Below, piece by piece: positions 34,998 through 43,353 of a stretch of DNA of 64,000 nt. How positions within the stretch are numbered: the first letter of the stretch is position 1; the number at the start of each line of letters is the position of its first letter. The notes under the pieces are model-generated. The model did no database searches and was not told the origin of the DNA. It saw nothing but the letters and a program-made list of their open reading frames with translations. Source of the stretch: Chitinibacter sp. FCG-7 (lineage in GTDB: Bacteria; Pseudomonadota; Gammaproteobacteria; Burkholderiales; Chitinibacteraceae). The stretch lies in the NCBI RefSeq assembly GCF_040047665.1, contig NZ_CP157355.1, forward strand, positions 1,736,001 to 1,800,000, given 5' to 3'. Position numbers and translations under genes: made by a program.

Positions 34998-35876
34998 TTA
35001 TTGCACCGATTTGGGCTCGGCATCATCGGTGGCGTCAAACTCGATCACCGTTGGCGGGATTTCATCGGCCGGTGGGCGGGCCCAGAATAGCCGGTCGGGA
35101 ATCATTTGGCCCATGCCGGGGCGATAGCCGTTGGAAATGGCCTGGAAGGTGTATTCCTGCGCTTCCTGCATGGCGGTGGCCACATCGGCACCATTGGCCA
35201 GCGCGCCAGCCAGCGCCGAAGCCAGCGTGGCACCCGCGCCATGGAAGCTGCCGGGCAGGCGTTCCCAGTTATCGCTGCGCACACGGCCTAGCGTGCTGTA
35301 CAGGGTGTTGACGACTTTGGGCGTTTTTTCATGCGTGCCGGCAATTAGCACATACTCGCAACCGCATTGCAAAATGCGCTGGGCAGCGGCGTCCAGCGGC
35401 AGATCTTCCTGTTCTTCCGGGTCGTCCGAACCCAGCTTGCGGGCATCATCGCTATTGCAGCTGACTAGAAAGCTGTGCGGCAGCAATAGCTCACGCATGG
35501 CGCTATACAGATCTTCATCGGCCAGCTCTTCGCCACGGCCCATACTGAATACCGGCTCCAGAATCAGCGGAATATCCGGGTAATCCGAAGCAATTTCGGC
35601 AATCACCGCCAGATTTTCCACCGTACCTACCATGCCCACTTTGATAGCGTCGATTTTGATGTCTTCCAGAATAAAGCGTGCCTGCTCATCCAGAAATTCG
35701 CTATCGACAGACTGAAAGCTTTGTACCCCTGCAGTGTCCTGCACCGTCATCGCAGTGACCACCGGCAAGCTGTGGCAGCCCAGCGAGGCCAGCGTCAGTA
35801 CATCGGCCATCAGGCCAGCGCCACCCGATGGGTCGTTGGCGGCAAAAACCAGTACAGTCGGCGGAGTAGAAATCAT
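34998..35876 (-). CDS. thiD: Hydroxymethylpyrimidine/phosphomethylpyrimidine kinase
   Basis: This 292-residue ribokinase-fold enzyme has the ThiD signatures VLVFAANDPSGGAGLMADVLTLASLGCH and VVTAMTVQDTAGVQSF at the N-terminus, IKVGMVGT in the middle and LPGSFHGAGATLASALAGALANG near the C-terminus (anion hole and catalytic region; the more usual GTGCTLSSA reads GAGATLASA here). It phosphorylates HMP and HMP-P in thiamine biosynthesis. An acidic tail of about 25 residues follows the domain. It is divergent from the rubredoxin gene, a common arrangement in betaproteobacteria. I saw no TPP riboswitch in the 94 bases between them. Confidence 0.9.
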   Translation of the reverse strand: MISTPPTVLVFAANDPSGGAGLMADVLTLASLGCHSLPVVTAMTVQDTAGVQSFQSVDSEFLDEQARFILEDIKIDAIKVGMVGTVENLAVIAEIASDYPDIPLILEPVFSMGRGEELADEDLYSAMRELLLPHSFLVSCNSDDARKLGSDDPEEQEDLPLDAAAQRILQCGCEYVLIAGTHEKTPKVVNTLYSTLGRVRSDNWERLPGSFHGAGATLASALAGALANGADVATAMQEAQEYTFQAISNGYRPGMGQMIPDRLFWARPPADEIPPTVIEFDATDDAEPKSVQ

Positions 35877-35970
35877 AAGTGGAAATAGCCCAGAATAAGT
35901 TTAAAATCCGGGGGCGCTGTTTCTAGCCCCAGAACCCGAATTCTAAACCACTCTGTATAGGTTTACGCTG

Positions 35971-36135
35971 ATGAAAAAATATATGTGCCTGATTTGTGCG
36001 TTTATCTACGACGAAGCCGAAGGCCGTCCCGAAGACGATATTCCCGCTGGTACGCGCTGGGAAGATGTTCCCCCCAATTGGACCTGTCCTGATTGCGGTG
36101 CACGCAAAGATGATTTTGACATGGTAGAGATCTGA
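35971..36135 (+). CDS. Rubredoxin
   Basis: This 54-residue protein reads [18 protein letters not shown] and ends in [19 protein letters not shown]. Cys6, Cys9, Cys39 and Cys42 are the four iron ligands, with the expected spacing; the usual Gly after the second Cys is Ala10. Rubredoxins carry one electron, for instance to alkane hydroxylases or peroxide/NO reductases. It has no partner reductase beside it. It is divergent from thiD. A weak hairpin with a T-run follows (36137-36176). Confidence 0.95.
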   Translation: MKKYMCLICAFIYDEAEGRPEDDIPAGTRWEDVPPNWTCPDCGARKDDFDMVEI

Positions 36136-36495
36136 TCAGCCCAGTTGCCATGGTTTTAAACCGGGCTCAGGTTTTTTCTGCTTTATCAGCATGGTGGCGT
36201 GGATTGATGATCTTGATCAATCCTTTAGCCATCATTCATGCATAGGCCTTAAAGGCTGGCCAAGCACACGATTAAGTACAGGGACTATGTGCTAAATCAC
36301 AATGTTGCATAGATAACTTCCCCCATTATTCTCACGCATTTTTTTCGTTATTTGTCAGTTTAAAATCAGTACAATAGGGTTTTTCAAACCAGAAATCCAA
36401 CTGGCTCTGCCTATGCAGTTATCGCTATGGCTAGGTGAGCAGGATGCTTGGATTGGTCTGAATTACCAATATTTCTTGAATTTAGAAGGTCAATA
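36136..36495. other. Intergenic region between rubredoxin and the M48 peptidase
   Basis: These 360 bases hold no credible gene. Near the left end AGCCC and GGGCT surround a GGTTTTAAACC core and are followed by a T6 run (36137-36176), a weak terminator. At about 36201-36223 GGATTGAT and ATCAATCC form an eight-base inverted repeat spaced by seven bases. The right part must contain the promoter of the lipoprotein gene, but I see no clear -35/-10 pair. Confidence 0.5.
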
Positions 36496-37386
36496 ATGAA
36501 AGTTTCTGTACTGATTACAGCACTCAGCTTGTCTCTGCTTGCAGGTTGCCAGCAAGTCAACACAACCCAGGGTGGCGCCATTGGCGCTAATCGCAAGCAA
36601 AATATGAGTACTTTGCTACCTAGCGAGCAAGTAGAAAAAATGGCTGCTGCAGCCTATAGCGAAACAATCGATGAAGCGCGCCAAAGACGCGTATTGCTGC
36701 CAGCAAACCACCCAACCAGCGTACGGGTTAAAAAAATTGCCAATAAACTCATCCCGCACACTAGTGTATTCCGACCGGAAGCCGTGAACTGGAAATGGGA
36801 AGTCAATGTCGAGCAAAATGACCAGCTCAATGCCTACTGCATGGCGGGCGGCAAGATCATGTTTTTTACCGGCATTATTGAGCAGCTCAAACTCAGTGAT
36901 GATGAAATTGCCCAGATTATGGGGCATGAAATCAGCCATGCCTTGCGCGAGCATAGCCGCGAGCGTATGAGCGAGGAATACAACAAGCAAATGGGCATGC
37001 GCGGTATTTCTTTAGCCGCATCGATCCTGAGTGGCGGTAAGTATTCGGGCTTAACGGATACGGCCTTGGGCGTGGGTAGTCAGGCTTATGATCTGGCACT
37101 GGCACTGCCCAATAGCCGCACCCATGAATCAGAAGCCGATGTCATGGGCTTGGAGCTGGCTGCCCGTGCTGGATATAACCCGCAAGCTTCGGTAACACTA
37201 TGGCAAAAGATGGCTGCGGCCAGCAAGGGTTCAACCCCGGAATTCTTGTCGACTCACCCGGCCAGCCAAACCCGGATTGCCGAATTGCAATCTAAAATCC
37301 CGCTAGTCCAACCTCTGTATGAAGCAACACAAAAGTCTGCACCGGCAGCTCCAGCCAAAAAAAGCGGCAAAAAGAAAAAGAGCTGA
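36496..37386 (+). CDS. M48-family metalloprotease lipoprotein, LoiP/YcaL-like
   Basis: From ATG 36496 this is a 296-residue lipoprotein: the signal peptide ends in the lipobox LLAGC with Cys18 as the acylated residue. The zinc site is HEISH (His144, Glu145, His148) with the third ligand in HESEADVMG (about residue 211). The family (LoiP, YcaL, BepA-related) degrades misfolded outer-membrane proteins in the periplasm. The C-terminus is Ala/Lys-rich (PAAPAKKSGKKKKS). Residue after Cys is Gln, not Asp, so sorting to the outer membrane is expected. Confidence 0.9.
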   Translation: MKVSVLITALSLSLLAGCQQVNTTQGGAIGANRKQNMSTLLPSEQVEKMAAAAYSETIDEARQRRVLLPANHPTSVRVKKIANKLIPHTSVFRPEAVNWKWEVNVEQNDQLNAYCMAGGKIMFFTGIIEQLKLSDDEIAQIMGHEISHALREHSRERMSEEYNKQMGMRGISLAASILSGGKYSGLTDTALGVGSQAYDLALALPNSRTHESEADVMGLELAARAGYNPQASVTLWQKMAAASKGSTPEFLSTHPASQTRIAELQSKIPLVQPLYEATQKSAPAAPAKKSGKKKKS

Positions 37387-37416
37387 TTTCATCTGAATTC
37401 AATATCAGTACAGTTT

Positions 37417-37470
37417 GATGCCCACCACGCATGTAGCGAAACTCCCTTCAAAACAAGCGTGGTGGGCATC
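37417..37470. repeat. 14-bp perfect inverted repeat
   Basis: GATGCCCACCACGC (37417-37430) is the exact reverse complement of 37457-37470, with a 26-base loop. No T-run follows, so it is not a standard intrinsic terminator. It lies between the M48 peptidase and hemJ. Confidence 0.5.
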
Positions 37471-37570
37471 AACATCAAAGACAACTGACACCACATGCGG
37501 TATGGTTTTACGTTTTGGCGCTGCCAGCTACAGTGCAGCTATCTCACCCAATCGTCGGAATTAAATCATC

Positions 37571-37993
37571 ATGCTGTGGGTTAAAGCGTTTCATCTGATC
37601 TTTGTGATTAGCTGGTTTGCCGGACTATTTTATTTGCCACGGCTGTTTGTCAATCAGGCCATGGCCACCGAGCCAGTAGAAATCGCACGGCTCAATTTAA
37701 TGGCAGGCAAGCTGTACCGCTTTATGACGCCGATTGCCGCATTGGCGCTGATTTTTGGCATCTGGACCTGGGCGTATTACGATTTTTACATCGGGCCGGG
37801 CTGGGTATGGATGCACATCAAACTCACACTTGTAGCGTTCTTAATTGCTTATCACGCCTGGTGTGGCAAAATCTATCGCGATTTTGCCGCAGGCAAAAAT
37901 GCCCGCAGTCATGTCTGGTACCGGGTGTTTAACGAAGTACCCGTGCTGGTGCTGGTTGCCGTGGTGATTCTGGTTATCGTCAAACCATTTTAA
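37571..37993 (+). CDS. hemJ: HemJ, protoporphyrinogen IX oxidase
   Basis: This 140-residue membrane protein has four helices and the HemJ/UPF0093 signature: MLWVKAFHLIFVISWFAGLFYLPRLFV with the conserved His8 and the Arg in LPRLF, then KLYRFMTPIAALALIFG, WMHIKLTLV and the C-terminal YRVFNEVPVLVLVAVVILVI. HemJ oxidises protoporphyrinogen to protoporphyrin in haem synthesis, and hemL lies 1 kb downstream on the same strand, consistent with a local haem cluster. The start follows a purine-poor region, so the exact start rests on the family. Confidence 0.9.
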   Translation: MLWVKAFHLIFVISWFAGLFYLPRLFVNQAMATEPVEIARLNLMAGKLYRFMTPIAALALIFGIWTWAYYDFYIGPGWVWMHIKLTLVAFLIAYHAWCGKIYRDFAAGKNARSHVWYRVFNEVPVLVLVAVVILVIVKPF

Positions 37994-38051
37994 TCGCCGT
38001 GTTGTGTGCACAGGCCTTGATTGACTTCACTGATATGTACTTGAGAACCCT

Positions 38052-38438
38052 ATGAAAACCATCATTCTGGCCGCAAGCTTCGCGGCACTCTTGTCGGCCT
38101 GTGGCGAACCCAAAGCCCAATGCGGCGTGTATGCGATTGGCCCCAACCAGATCAAGGAATTTCTCAAAGAAAACAAAGCCGAGCCTGCACCTGGCCGCAC
38201 CGAAAAAGCCAAGCTGCCCGCCGATTTTCCAGCGCAATTGCTCGATAAAGACGGCTATTACCGTGGCATGCAGGTTTTTTGCAAAGTTGACGAAGCTAAA
38301 GCGGCCATCAGCAGCCAGGGGCATCAGGATTGGGGCGTGTATGAGCTCAGTACCGAATGGGATAAAGGCGTTTATCTGTCCGATGATCAGGCTTATCACT
38401 TGAAGGATGTGACGATTATCAAGCAGGCCGTTGAATAA
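38052..38438 (+). CDS. Small lipoprotein of unknown function
   Basis: This 128-residue protein has a lipoprotein signal ending LLSAC with the lipid-bearing Cys17 and GE after it. The rest is soluble, with KEFLKENKAEPAPGRTEK and LPADFPAQLLDKDGYYRGMQVFCKVDEAK as visible features and three further Cys. No known domain is recognised. It lies between hemJ and the CYTH phosphatase on the same strand; its stop overlaps the next ATG (TAATG). Confidence 0.7.
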   Translation: MKTIILAASFAALLSACGEPKAQCGVYAIGPNQIKEFLKENKAEPAPGRTEKAKLPADFPAQLLDKDGYYRGMQVFCKVDEAKAAISSQGHQDWGVYELSTEWDKGVYLSDDQAYHLKDVTIIKQAVE

Positions 38439-38899
38439 TGGCGATTGAAATCGAAAGAAAATTCCTGCTCAAGAACAGCAATTGGCGAGATTTGGTGAGC
38501 AACAGTACGCGTATTGCGCAAGGCTATCTCAATGCCGAACCAGCCCGTACCGTTCGCGTGCGTGTTAAGGGCGAAGTCGGTTTTTTAACCATCAAAGGCA
38601 AGAATGACGGGATTAGCCGCCTGGAATTTGAATACCCCATTCCCGCTAGCGACGCGCTGGACATGCTCAAGCTCTGCCCGAATGTGCTCGATAAAACCCG
38701 GCATTTGGTCGCAATCGAAGGATACACCTTTGAAATCGACGAATTCCACGGCGCAAACAGCGGCCTGATTGTGGCTGAAATTGAGCTGAGCAGCGAAACC
38801 GAGGCTTTCCCGCAGCCCGCTTGGCTGGGTGCAGAAGTCTCGGGAGATGCGCGATATTACAATAGTGCGCTGTCGGAAAAACCTTTTTCAAGCTGGTAA
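38438..38899 (+). CDS. CYTH-domain inorganic triphosphatase-like protein
   Basis: This 153-residue protein begins with the diagnostic ExExK, here MAIEIERKFLL, and continues with RIAQGYLNAEPARTVRVRVKGEVGFLTIKGKN (basic strands lining the tunnel), RLEFEYPIP, KTRHLVAIEGYTFEIDEFHG and LIVAEIELSS. These are the alternating acidic and basic strands of the CYTH tunnel. Short bacterial forms such as NeuTTM hydrolyse inorganic triphosphate. It overlaps the preceding lipoprotein stop. Confidence 0.88.
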   Translation: MAIEIERKFLLKNSNWRDLVSNSTRIAQGYLNAEPARTVRVRVKGEVGFLTIKGKNDGISRLEFEYPIPASDALDMLKLCPNVLDKTRHLVAIEGYTFEIDEFHGANSGLIVAEIELSSETEAFPQPAWLGAEVSGDARYYNSALSEKPFSSW

Positions 38900-38912
38900 A
38901 ATATCAATATCA

Positions 38913-38940
38913 CAGGGTCAGCAGCGCTGACCCTGATTCA
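38913..38940 (+). terminator. Hairpin after the CYTH gene, possible terminator
   Basis: CAGGGTCAGC (38913-38922) pairs perfectly with GCTGACCCTG (38926-38935) around a three-base loop. The T-tract is weak, so termination is probable but not certain. Confidence 0.55.
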
Positions 38941-39009
38941 TTTACAGGGGTATATTAATGCAGAGCTCATTAATATTAACCTGCCAAGCTATACAAGCCA
39001 GAGGTATCT

Positions 39010-40296
39010 ATGACAAGTCGCAATGAACAACTCTTTGCCGCTGCACAGCAACACATCCCCGGTGGTGTCAATTCACCAGTACGTGCTTTTGGCTCGGTCG
39101 GCGGCACGCCGCGCTTTTTCAAAAAAGGTGAAGGCGCGTATGTCTGGGATGCCGATGGCAAAAAGTATATTGATTACGTTGGCTCCTGGGGCCCGCTCAT
39201 TCTGGGGCACGCCCACCCAGCCGTGATCGAGGCTGTGACCCGCACGGCCCACAATGGCATGAGCTTTGGCGCGCCCACCGAAGGCGAAATCGACATTGCC
39301 GACCTACTGTGCCAAATGCTGCCTTCGCTGGAACAAGTTCGCCTCGTTTCCAGCGGCACCGAAGCCACGATGAGCGCCATTCGCCTTGCCCGTGGCTTTA
39401 CCGGCCGCGACAAACTGATCAAATTTGAAGGCTGCTACCACGGCCACGCTGACAGCCTGCTGGTCAAAGCCGGCTCGGGCTTGCTAACCTTTGGCAACCC
39501 ATCGTCGGCGGGCGTACCCGCTGCGGTCGCTGCAGATACGATTGTTCTGCCGTACAACGACGTCGCTGCACTGGAAGCGCTATTTGCCGAACAAGGCAGC
39601 CAGATCGCCGCGCTCATCGTCGAGCCGATTGCCGGCAATATGAATCTGGTACCAGCCAGCCCGGAATTCGTCGCCGCAATGCGCAAGCTGACGCAAGAGC
39701 ACGGTGCGGTACTGATTTACGATGAAGTCATGACGGGGTTTCGCGTTGGACTGCAATGCGCACAAGGCCTGCACGGCATTACCCCCGATCTGACTTGCCT
39801 TGGCAAAGTGGTCGGCGGTGGCTTGCCGTTAGCCGCATTCGGTGGCCGCGCCGACATCATGGCCAAACTCGCCCCGCTTGGCCCCGTATACCAGGCCGGC
39901 ACCTTGTCGGGTAACCCGCTGGCAGTCGCAGCAGGCATGGTGACCTTGCAGGAAATCAGCAAACCCGGTTTCTTTGAAGCGCTCAGCGCCAAAACCAAGG
40001 CTTTTGCCGACGGCCTGAACGCGATTAGCCAATCTTTGCCTGCGGAAAAACGGATCACCGCCCAATCGGTCGGCGGTATGTTCGGCATTTACTGCAGCCC
40101 AAGCATCCCGCACAGCTACAACGACGTTATGAACAGCGACCGAAGCCGCTTCAACGCCTTCTTCCACGCCATGCTGGCCGAAGGCATCTATCTAGCGCCA
40201 TCGGCATTTGAAGCTGGTTTTGTCAGTGCAGCGCACAGCTATTCCGATTTAGAATACTCCCTGAACACAGCTAAAATTGCACTGAGTAATATCTAA
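39010..40296 (+). CDS. hemL: Glutamate-1-semialdehyde 2,1-aminomutase
   Basis: This 428-residue PLP enzyme has the HemL signatures: [23 protein letters not shown] at the start, [64 protein letters not shown] (the Asp contacting the pyridine N) and [22 protein letters not shown] with the Schiff-base lysine. It makes 5-aminolevulinate from glutamate 1-semialdehyde in the C5 pathway. A GAGGTATCT segment precedes the ATG. It fits with hemJ upstream. Confidence 0.95.
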   Translation: MTSRNEQLFAAAQQHIPGGVNSPVRAFGSVGGTPRFFKKGEGAYVWDADGKKYIDYVGSWGPLILGHAHPAVIEAVTRTAHNGMSFGAPTEGEIDIADLLCQMLPSLEQVRLVSSGTEATMSAIRLARGFTGRDKLIKFEGCYHGHADSLLVKAGSGLLTFGNPSSAGVPAAVAADTIVLPYNDVAALEALFAEQGSQIAALIVEPIAGNMNLVPASPEFVAAMRKLTQEHGAVLIYDEVMTGFRVGLQCAQGLHGITPDLTCLGKVVGGGLPLAAFGGRADIMAKLAPLGPVYQAGTLSGNPLAVAAGMVTLQEISKPGFFEALSAKTKAFADGLNAISQSLPAEKRITAQSVGGMFGIYCSPSIPHSYNDVMNSDRSRFNAFFHAMLAEGIYLAPSAFEAGFVSAAHSYSDLEYSLNTAKIALSNI

Positions 40297-40897
40297 ATTA
40301 TCCAATTGGTATACCCAATAATGTCTTTTGGAACCTCTGTACAAATCGGTATTTACATAGATCTTCAAGCATAAATCATTGATTTTTAAGTAGCTACTTT
40401 TTATGTGTTCAGAGGTTTTTTTTAGGGTAGATATATCCTTCTAGATTCTAAGGTACCTCGTATAATCCACTTTTCTCCGAGGCACTCTTCGAACCTTACA
40501 AGCCAACCGGCGTTCAAGCTACTCTATATGTGTCTCGTGCACTATAAAACGAAGCTTCTTCTGCCTCATTGGCCTGAATTTGTCCATATCAAAATTAACA
40601 TGTGGGCACTGCCAAATCGGTGACACATGCTAACTTAGCGTGTCATCACTCGTCTTCAGTCCTTGACCTCTCATACCCAGCAATCCAACGCTAGTCTCAT
40701 AGACAAGACTTTTCTTAGCATCTGATCTACCTTTAAAAAACAAGAACCTACCATAATTTTTTCTCAAGCATCGAAAGTTTATTGCCAAAATCAGGATAAG
40801 ACCGTTCATCGCTTAGAAGATGCGTTTTGTCATCTATAAATGAGGATGGTTAAAAGCTATAATATTATTAAACACTAATATTGATAGAGGCTACAAA
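40297..40897. other. AT-rich intergenic region before the minor pilin genes
   Basis: These 601 bases have no open reading frame I can support on either strand. They are visibly AT-richer than the region to the left. AACCTCTG near 40333 and CAGAGGTT near 40410, followed by a T8 run, could form a long-loop hairpin terminator for hemL. A TATAAT lies at 40858-40863, 35 bases before the first pilin start, without a clear -35 partner. A decayed gene in the middle part cannot be excluded. Confidence 0.5.
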
Positions 40898-41419
40898 ATG
40901 AGGCAACGTGGTTTTACTTTTGTCGAAATGATGGTAGCTGTAACTATACTCGGTACTGTACTAGCAGTGGCAATCCCATCATATATACAACTCATCGACC
41001 GAGAAAAACTCAAATCAGCTGCAGAATTAATGTATAGCAGCTTACAAAAAGCGCGTAGCTTTGCAAAAGCACGCAGTGAAAATGTTTTCATTACAGTAAG
41101 TACAACCGGTAGCGCATGGTGCTACGGGATGCACGCTGGGACTGCTGCATGTAACTGCAATACAGCAAATGCTTGTAATGTTGAACAAATTTTATCAACA
41201 GATCCAGAATTCAATTTTTCTACTATCACTATCAGTTCAAATAGTCTTTCTGGTCAAAATTTTGACCAAGTAAGGGGCGTAGTTAATGGTGCAGGTGGAT
41301 CAGTTACATTCAAATCACCAAAAGGTAAAGAAATAAGAGTTTTATTAAGCGCCACAGGTGAAATTCGACATTGCTCACCATCTGGTTCTTCTAATTTTGG
41401 AGCTTATCCAACATGTTAA
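40898..41419 (+). CDS. fimT: Type IV minor pilin, GspH/FimT family
   Basis: This 173-residue prepilin has a short basic leader and the cleavage motif RGFTFVEMMVAVTILGTVLAVAIPSY, with Glu5 after the Gly/Phe cleavage point and a long N-terminal helix. The globular domain has SLQKARSFAKARSENVFITVS and a Cys-rich CNCNTANAC loop, ending SATGEIRHC. FimT/FimU/GspH proteins form the tip complex that starts pilus assembly; FimT also binds DNA in natural transformation. It overlaps pilW by seven bases and is the first gene of the operon. Confidence 0.87.
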   Translation: MRQRGFTFVEMMVAVTILGTVLAVAIPSYIQLIDREKLKSAAELMYSSLQKARSFAKARSENVFITVSTTGSAWCYGMHAGTAACNCNTANACNVEQILSTDPEFNFSTITISSNSLSGQNFDQVRGVVNGAGGSVTFKSPKGKEIRVLLSATGEIRHCSPSGSSNFGAYPTC

Positions 41420-42117
41420 AACAAAATGGGTTTTCTCTTATTGAACTAATGGTAAGCATCATTATTGGCTTATTTTCACTTACAGCCATTTTGACAATAT
41501 TAAGTAATAATTTGGCTTTCAGTCGCTCTTCAATTGACATGTTGAGGTTAAATCAAGAAATGCGGATCGCAATGGATACTATTGCTGATGATTTACGTCG
41601 CGCAGGTTATTGGAATAACACACAAAGCATGGTAAACAATTTAACAGTATCTAATCCTCATTCCTTTCCTAATTTACCAGTAACCATAAATAATGATAAG
41701 GACTGTATCGTATTTAGTTATGATAGAGATAACAGCTCCGACACACCCGCAGCAAATGAGATATTTGGTTTTGCACTCAAAAACAATCAGATTGTTACTG
41801 GATTTCCAGAAGATATAGATGGATGTGATTCAATTAGTGATTGGAAACCATTAACTGACTCTAAAATCGTAAAAATAGAATCTTTATCTTTTGAAAGTAT
41901 TAATCCAACAACAACTCAAAATCCCACAGGAACATCAACCGACGTACATCAATTAATATCAACTGCTGGTTTAGTTTGCATTAGAGAAATAAGAATACGA
42001 ATTTCAGCAACACTGGTTAAAAACGATTTGAATAATCCAGTGAAACAAAGTCTAGAAAAAACTATACGTTTAAGGAATGATGAAATTCGCAGATCACCAG
42101 CAACTTCATGTGCATGA
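41413..42117 (+). CDS. pilW: Type IV minor pilin PilW
   Basis: This 234-residue prepilin has the motif NGFSLIELMVSIIIGLFSLTAILTILSNN and the following PilW pattern IDMLRLNQEMRIAMDTIADDLRRAGYWNN, in which the RxAGYWxN segment is typical. It is part of the FimU-PilVWX tip set. The order fimT-pilW-pilX-pilV is the usual one in betaproteobacteria. It overlaps the next frame at its end. The gene is AT-rich like the whole cluster. Confidence 0.87.
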   Translation: MLKQNGFSLIELMVSIIIGLFSLTAILTILSNNLAFSRSSIDMLRLNQEMRIAMDTIADDLRRAGYWNNTQSMVNNLTVSNPHSFPNLPVTINNDKDCIVFSYDRDNSSDTPAANEIFGFALKNNQIVTGFPEDIDGCDSISDWKPLTDSKIVKIESLSFESINPTTTQNPTGTSTDVHQLISTAGLVCIREIRIRISATLVKNDLNNPVKQSLEKTIRLRNDEIRRSPATSCA

Positions 42118-42125
42118 GGCTAGCC

Positions 42126-43334
42126 ATGTTAAATATTAAAAATCAAAGTGGAATTGCAACGTTACTGGTAGCTATGGTTACACTATTTATAATGACTATC
42201 AGTGTTTTTTTAGTAAATCGTGTCGCCCTTACTGATATCTTTAATTCCTCTGCACAAATCCAATCAAGTAGAGCTAAAGAGGCTGCTGAAGCAGGTGTCC
42301 ACTTTGTTTTAGCTGAGTTAAATGATGATGTATTAAAACAAAAATATTTTTGTGGAAGCTATATTAGAAGTAATACAACTGCATGTAGTACACCAGCAGA
42401 AAATAATTCTGGAAATTCGTATATTGTAGCAAGTACAGCAGATCAAGCCTATACAACAGCATCAAGCCAGGCCTTTACTGTAACTATCACACGCCCATCC
42501 CCCACAGGGCCAATCAGTCTTCGTAGTACGGGCGGTAAACCAGATTGTTTGACTGGTGTAACATGCAATAAAAAAATCATCAATGTACTACTTTCTGTTG
42601 ACCCTTTATTTAGCAAAATGCCGCCTGATGCATTGTCATCTCCAGGTCAGATTGGACTGACAGGTTCAATTTGTGTACAAAATTCATCAGGCAATGGTGG
42701 TTTTGCTGCACGTGCAGGTGAAAAATTAGCGACGACAAATAATTTGCAAGGCGCTGGTTGTGCTGCCGCAAATGGGAATGGTTTGTTTGGTGCAATTGCA
42801 ACCACTGATAAAAACTTGGCTTCAATGAATGGAACATTACAGAATAAATTTTCTAGTGATGCCGGATTTTCAAAAAGTAATGAATCTAATTACTTTGAGT
42901 ATTTATTTGGAGAATCAGAAACGCATATTTACCAAGAAGCAGATGAACGCTTAGGTGGTGCTCATGCTACATCTGGGAATGCTATTAGCAGCTTTAGCGG
43001 ATGCCCTAAGAGCTGTGCAAAAGTAATTTGGATAAGTGACCAGGCTTTATTTGATTTAGGAAATGCAACCTATGGGTCTGAAGCTGAGCCTGTGATTATT
43101 ATTTTAAATGGCGCTGGAGTAATTAACGGTAGCCCTACTATTAATGGCATGCTCTATACTTCTGGCTCTTTAACTGTACATGGAAATCCGACAATTAATG
43201 GTGCTGTTTCTGCTGGTGGTGCAATATCTGGGAATGGCAATTTAACAATACTTTATAATAAATCAATTTTTGATAATACTCTAACATTACCAAGTGGTTT
43301 CACTGTTCAAGGTGGTTCATGGCGTGACTGGTAA
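42126..43334 (+). CDS. pilX: Type IV pilus assembly protein PilX, with a repeat-rich C-terminus
   Basis: The preferred start is ATG 42126 (MLNIKNQSGIATLLVAMV), giving 402 residues. It has the PilX N-terminal pattern QSGIATLLVAMVTLFIMTISVFLVNRVALTD without the classic Glu5 prepilin motif, as usual for PilX, and AKEAAEAGVHFVLAELN. The C-terminal part is unusually long and ends in short beta repeats such as INGSPTINGMLYTSGSLTVHGNPTINGAVSAGGAISGNGN. These resemble beta-helix turns and suggest an exposed tip module. Overlaps the next gene region; same strand. Confidence 0.8.
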   Translation: MLNIKNQSGIATLLVAMVTLFIMTISVFLVNRVALTDIFNSSAQIQSSRAKEAAEAGVHFVLAELNDDVLKQKYFCGSYIRSNTTACSTPAENNSGNSYIVASTADQAYTTASSQAFTVTITRPSPTGPISLRSTGGKPDCLTGVTCNKKIINVLLSVDPLFSKMPPDALSSPGQIGLTGSICVQNSSGNGGFAARAGEKLATTNNLQGAGCAAANGNGLFGAIATTDKNLASMNGTLQNKFSSDAGFSKSNESNYFEYLFGESETHIYQEADERLGGAHATSGNAISSFSGCPKSCAKVIWISDQALFDLGNATYGSEAEPVIIILNGAGVINGSPTINGMLYTSGSLTVHGNPTINGAVSAGGAISGNGNLTILYNKSIFDNTLTLPSGFTVQGGSWRDW

Positions 43335-43353
43335 TTCACCCATTAAGGAGAAT

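Noticed and set aside
35877..35970. TPP riboswitch before thiD
   Set aside because: The 94 bases lack the conserved CUGAGA and ACCUGA thi-box elements.
36201..36223. GGATTGAT-N7-ATCAATCC as an FNR site
   Set aside because: FNR sites have TTGAT-N4-ATCAA; here the spacing is seven bases. It is an inverted repeat without an assigned protein.
40297..40897. A decayed transposase or small gene before the pilin operon
   Set aside because: Translations in both directions are short and interrupted, with no family motif. Only a vague chance of a relic remains.
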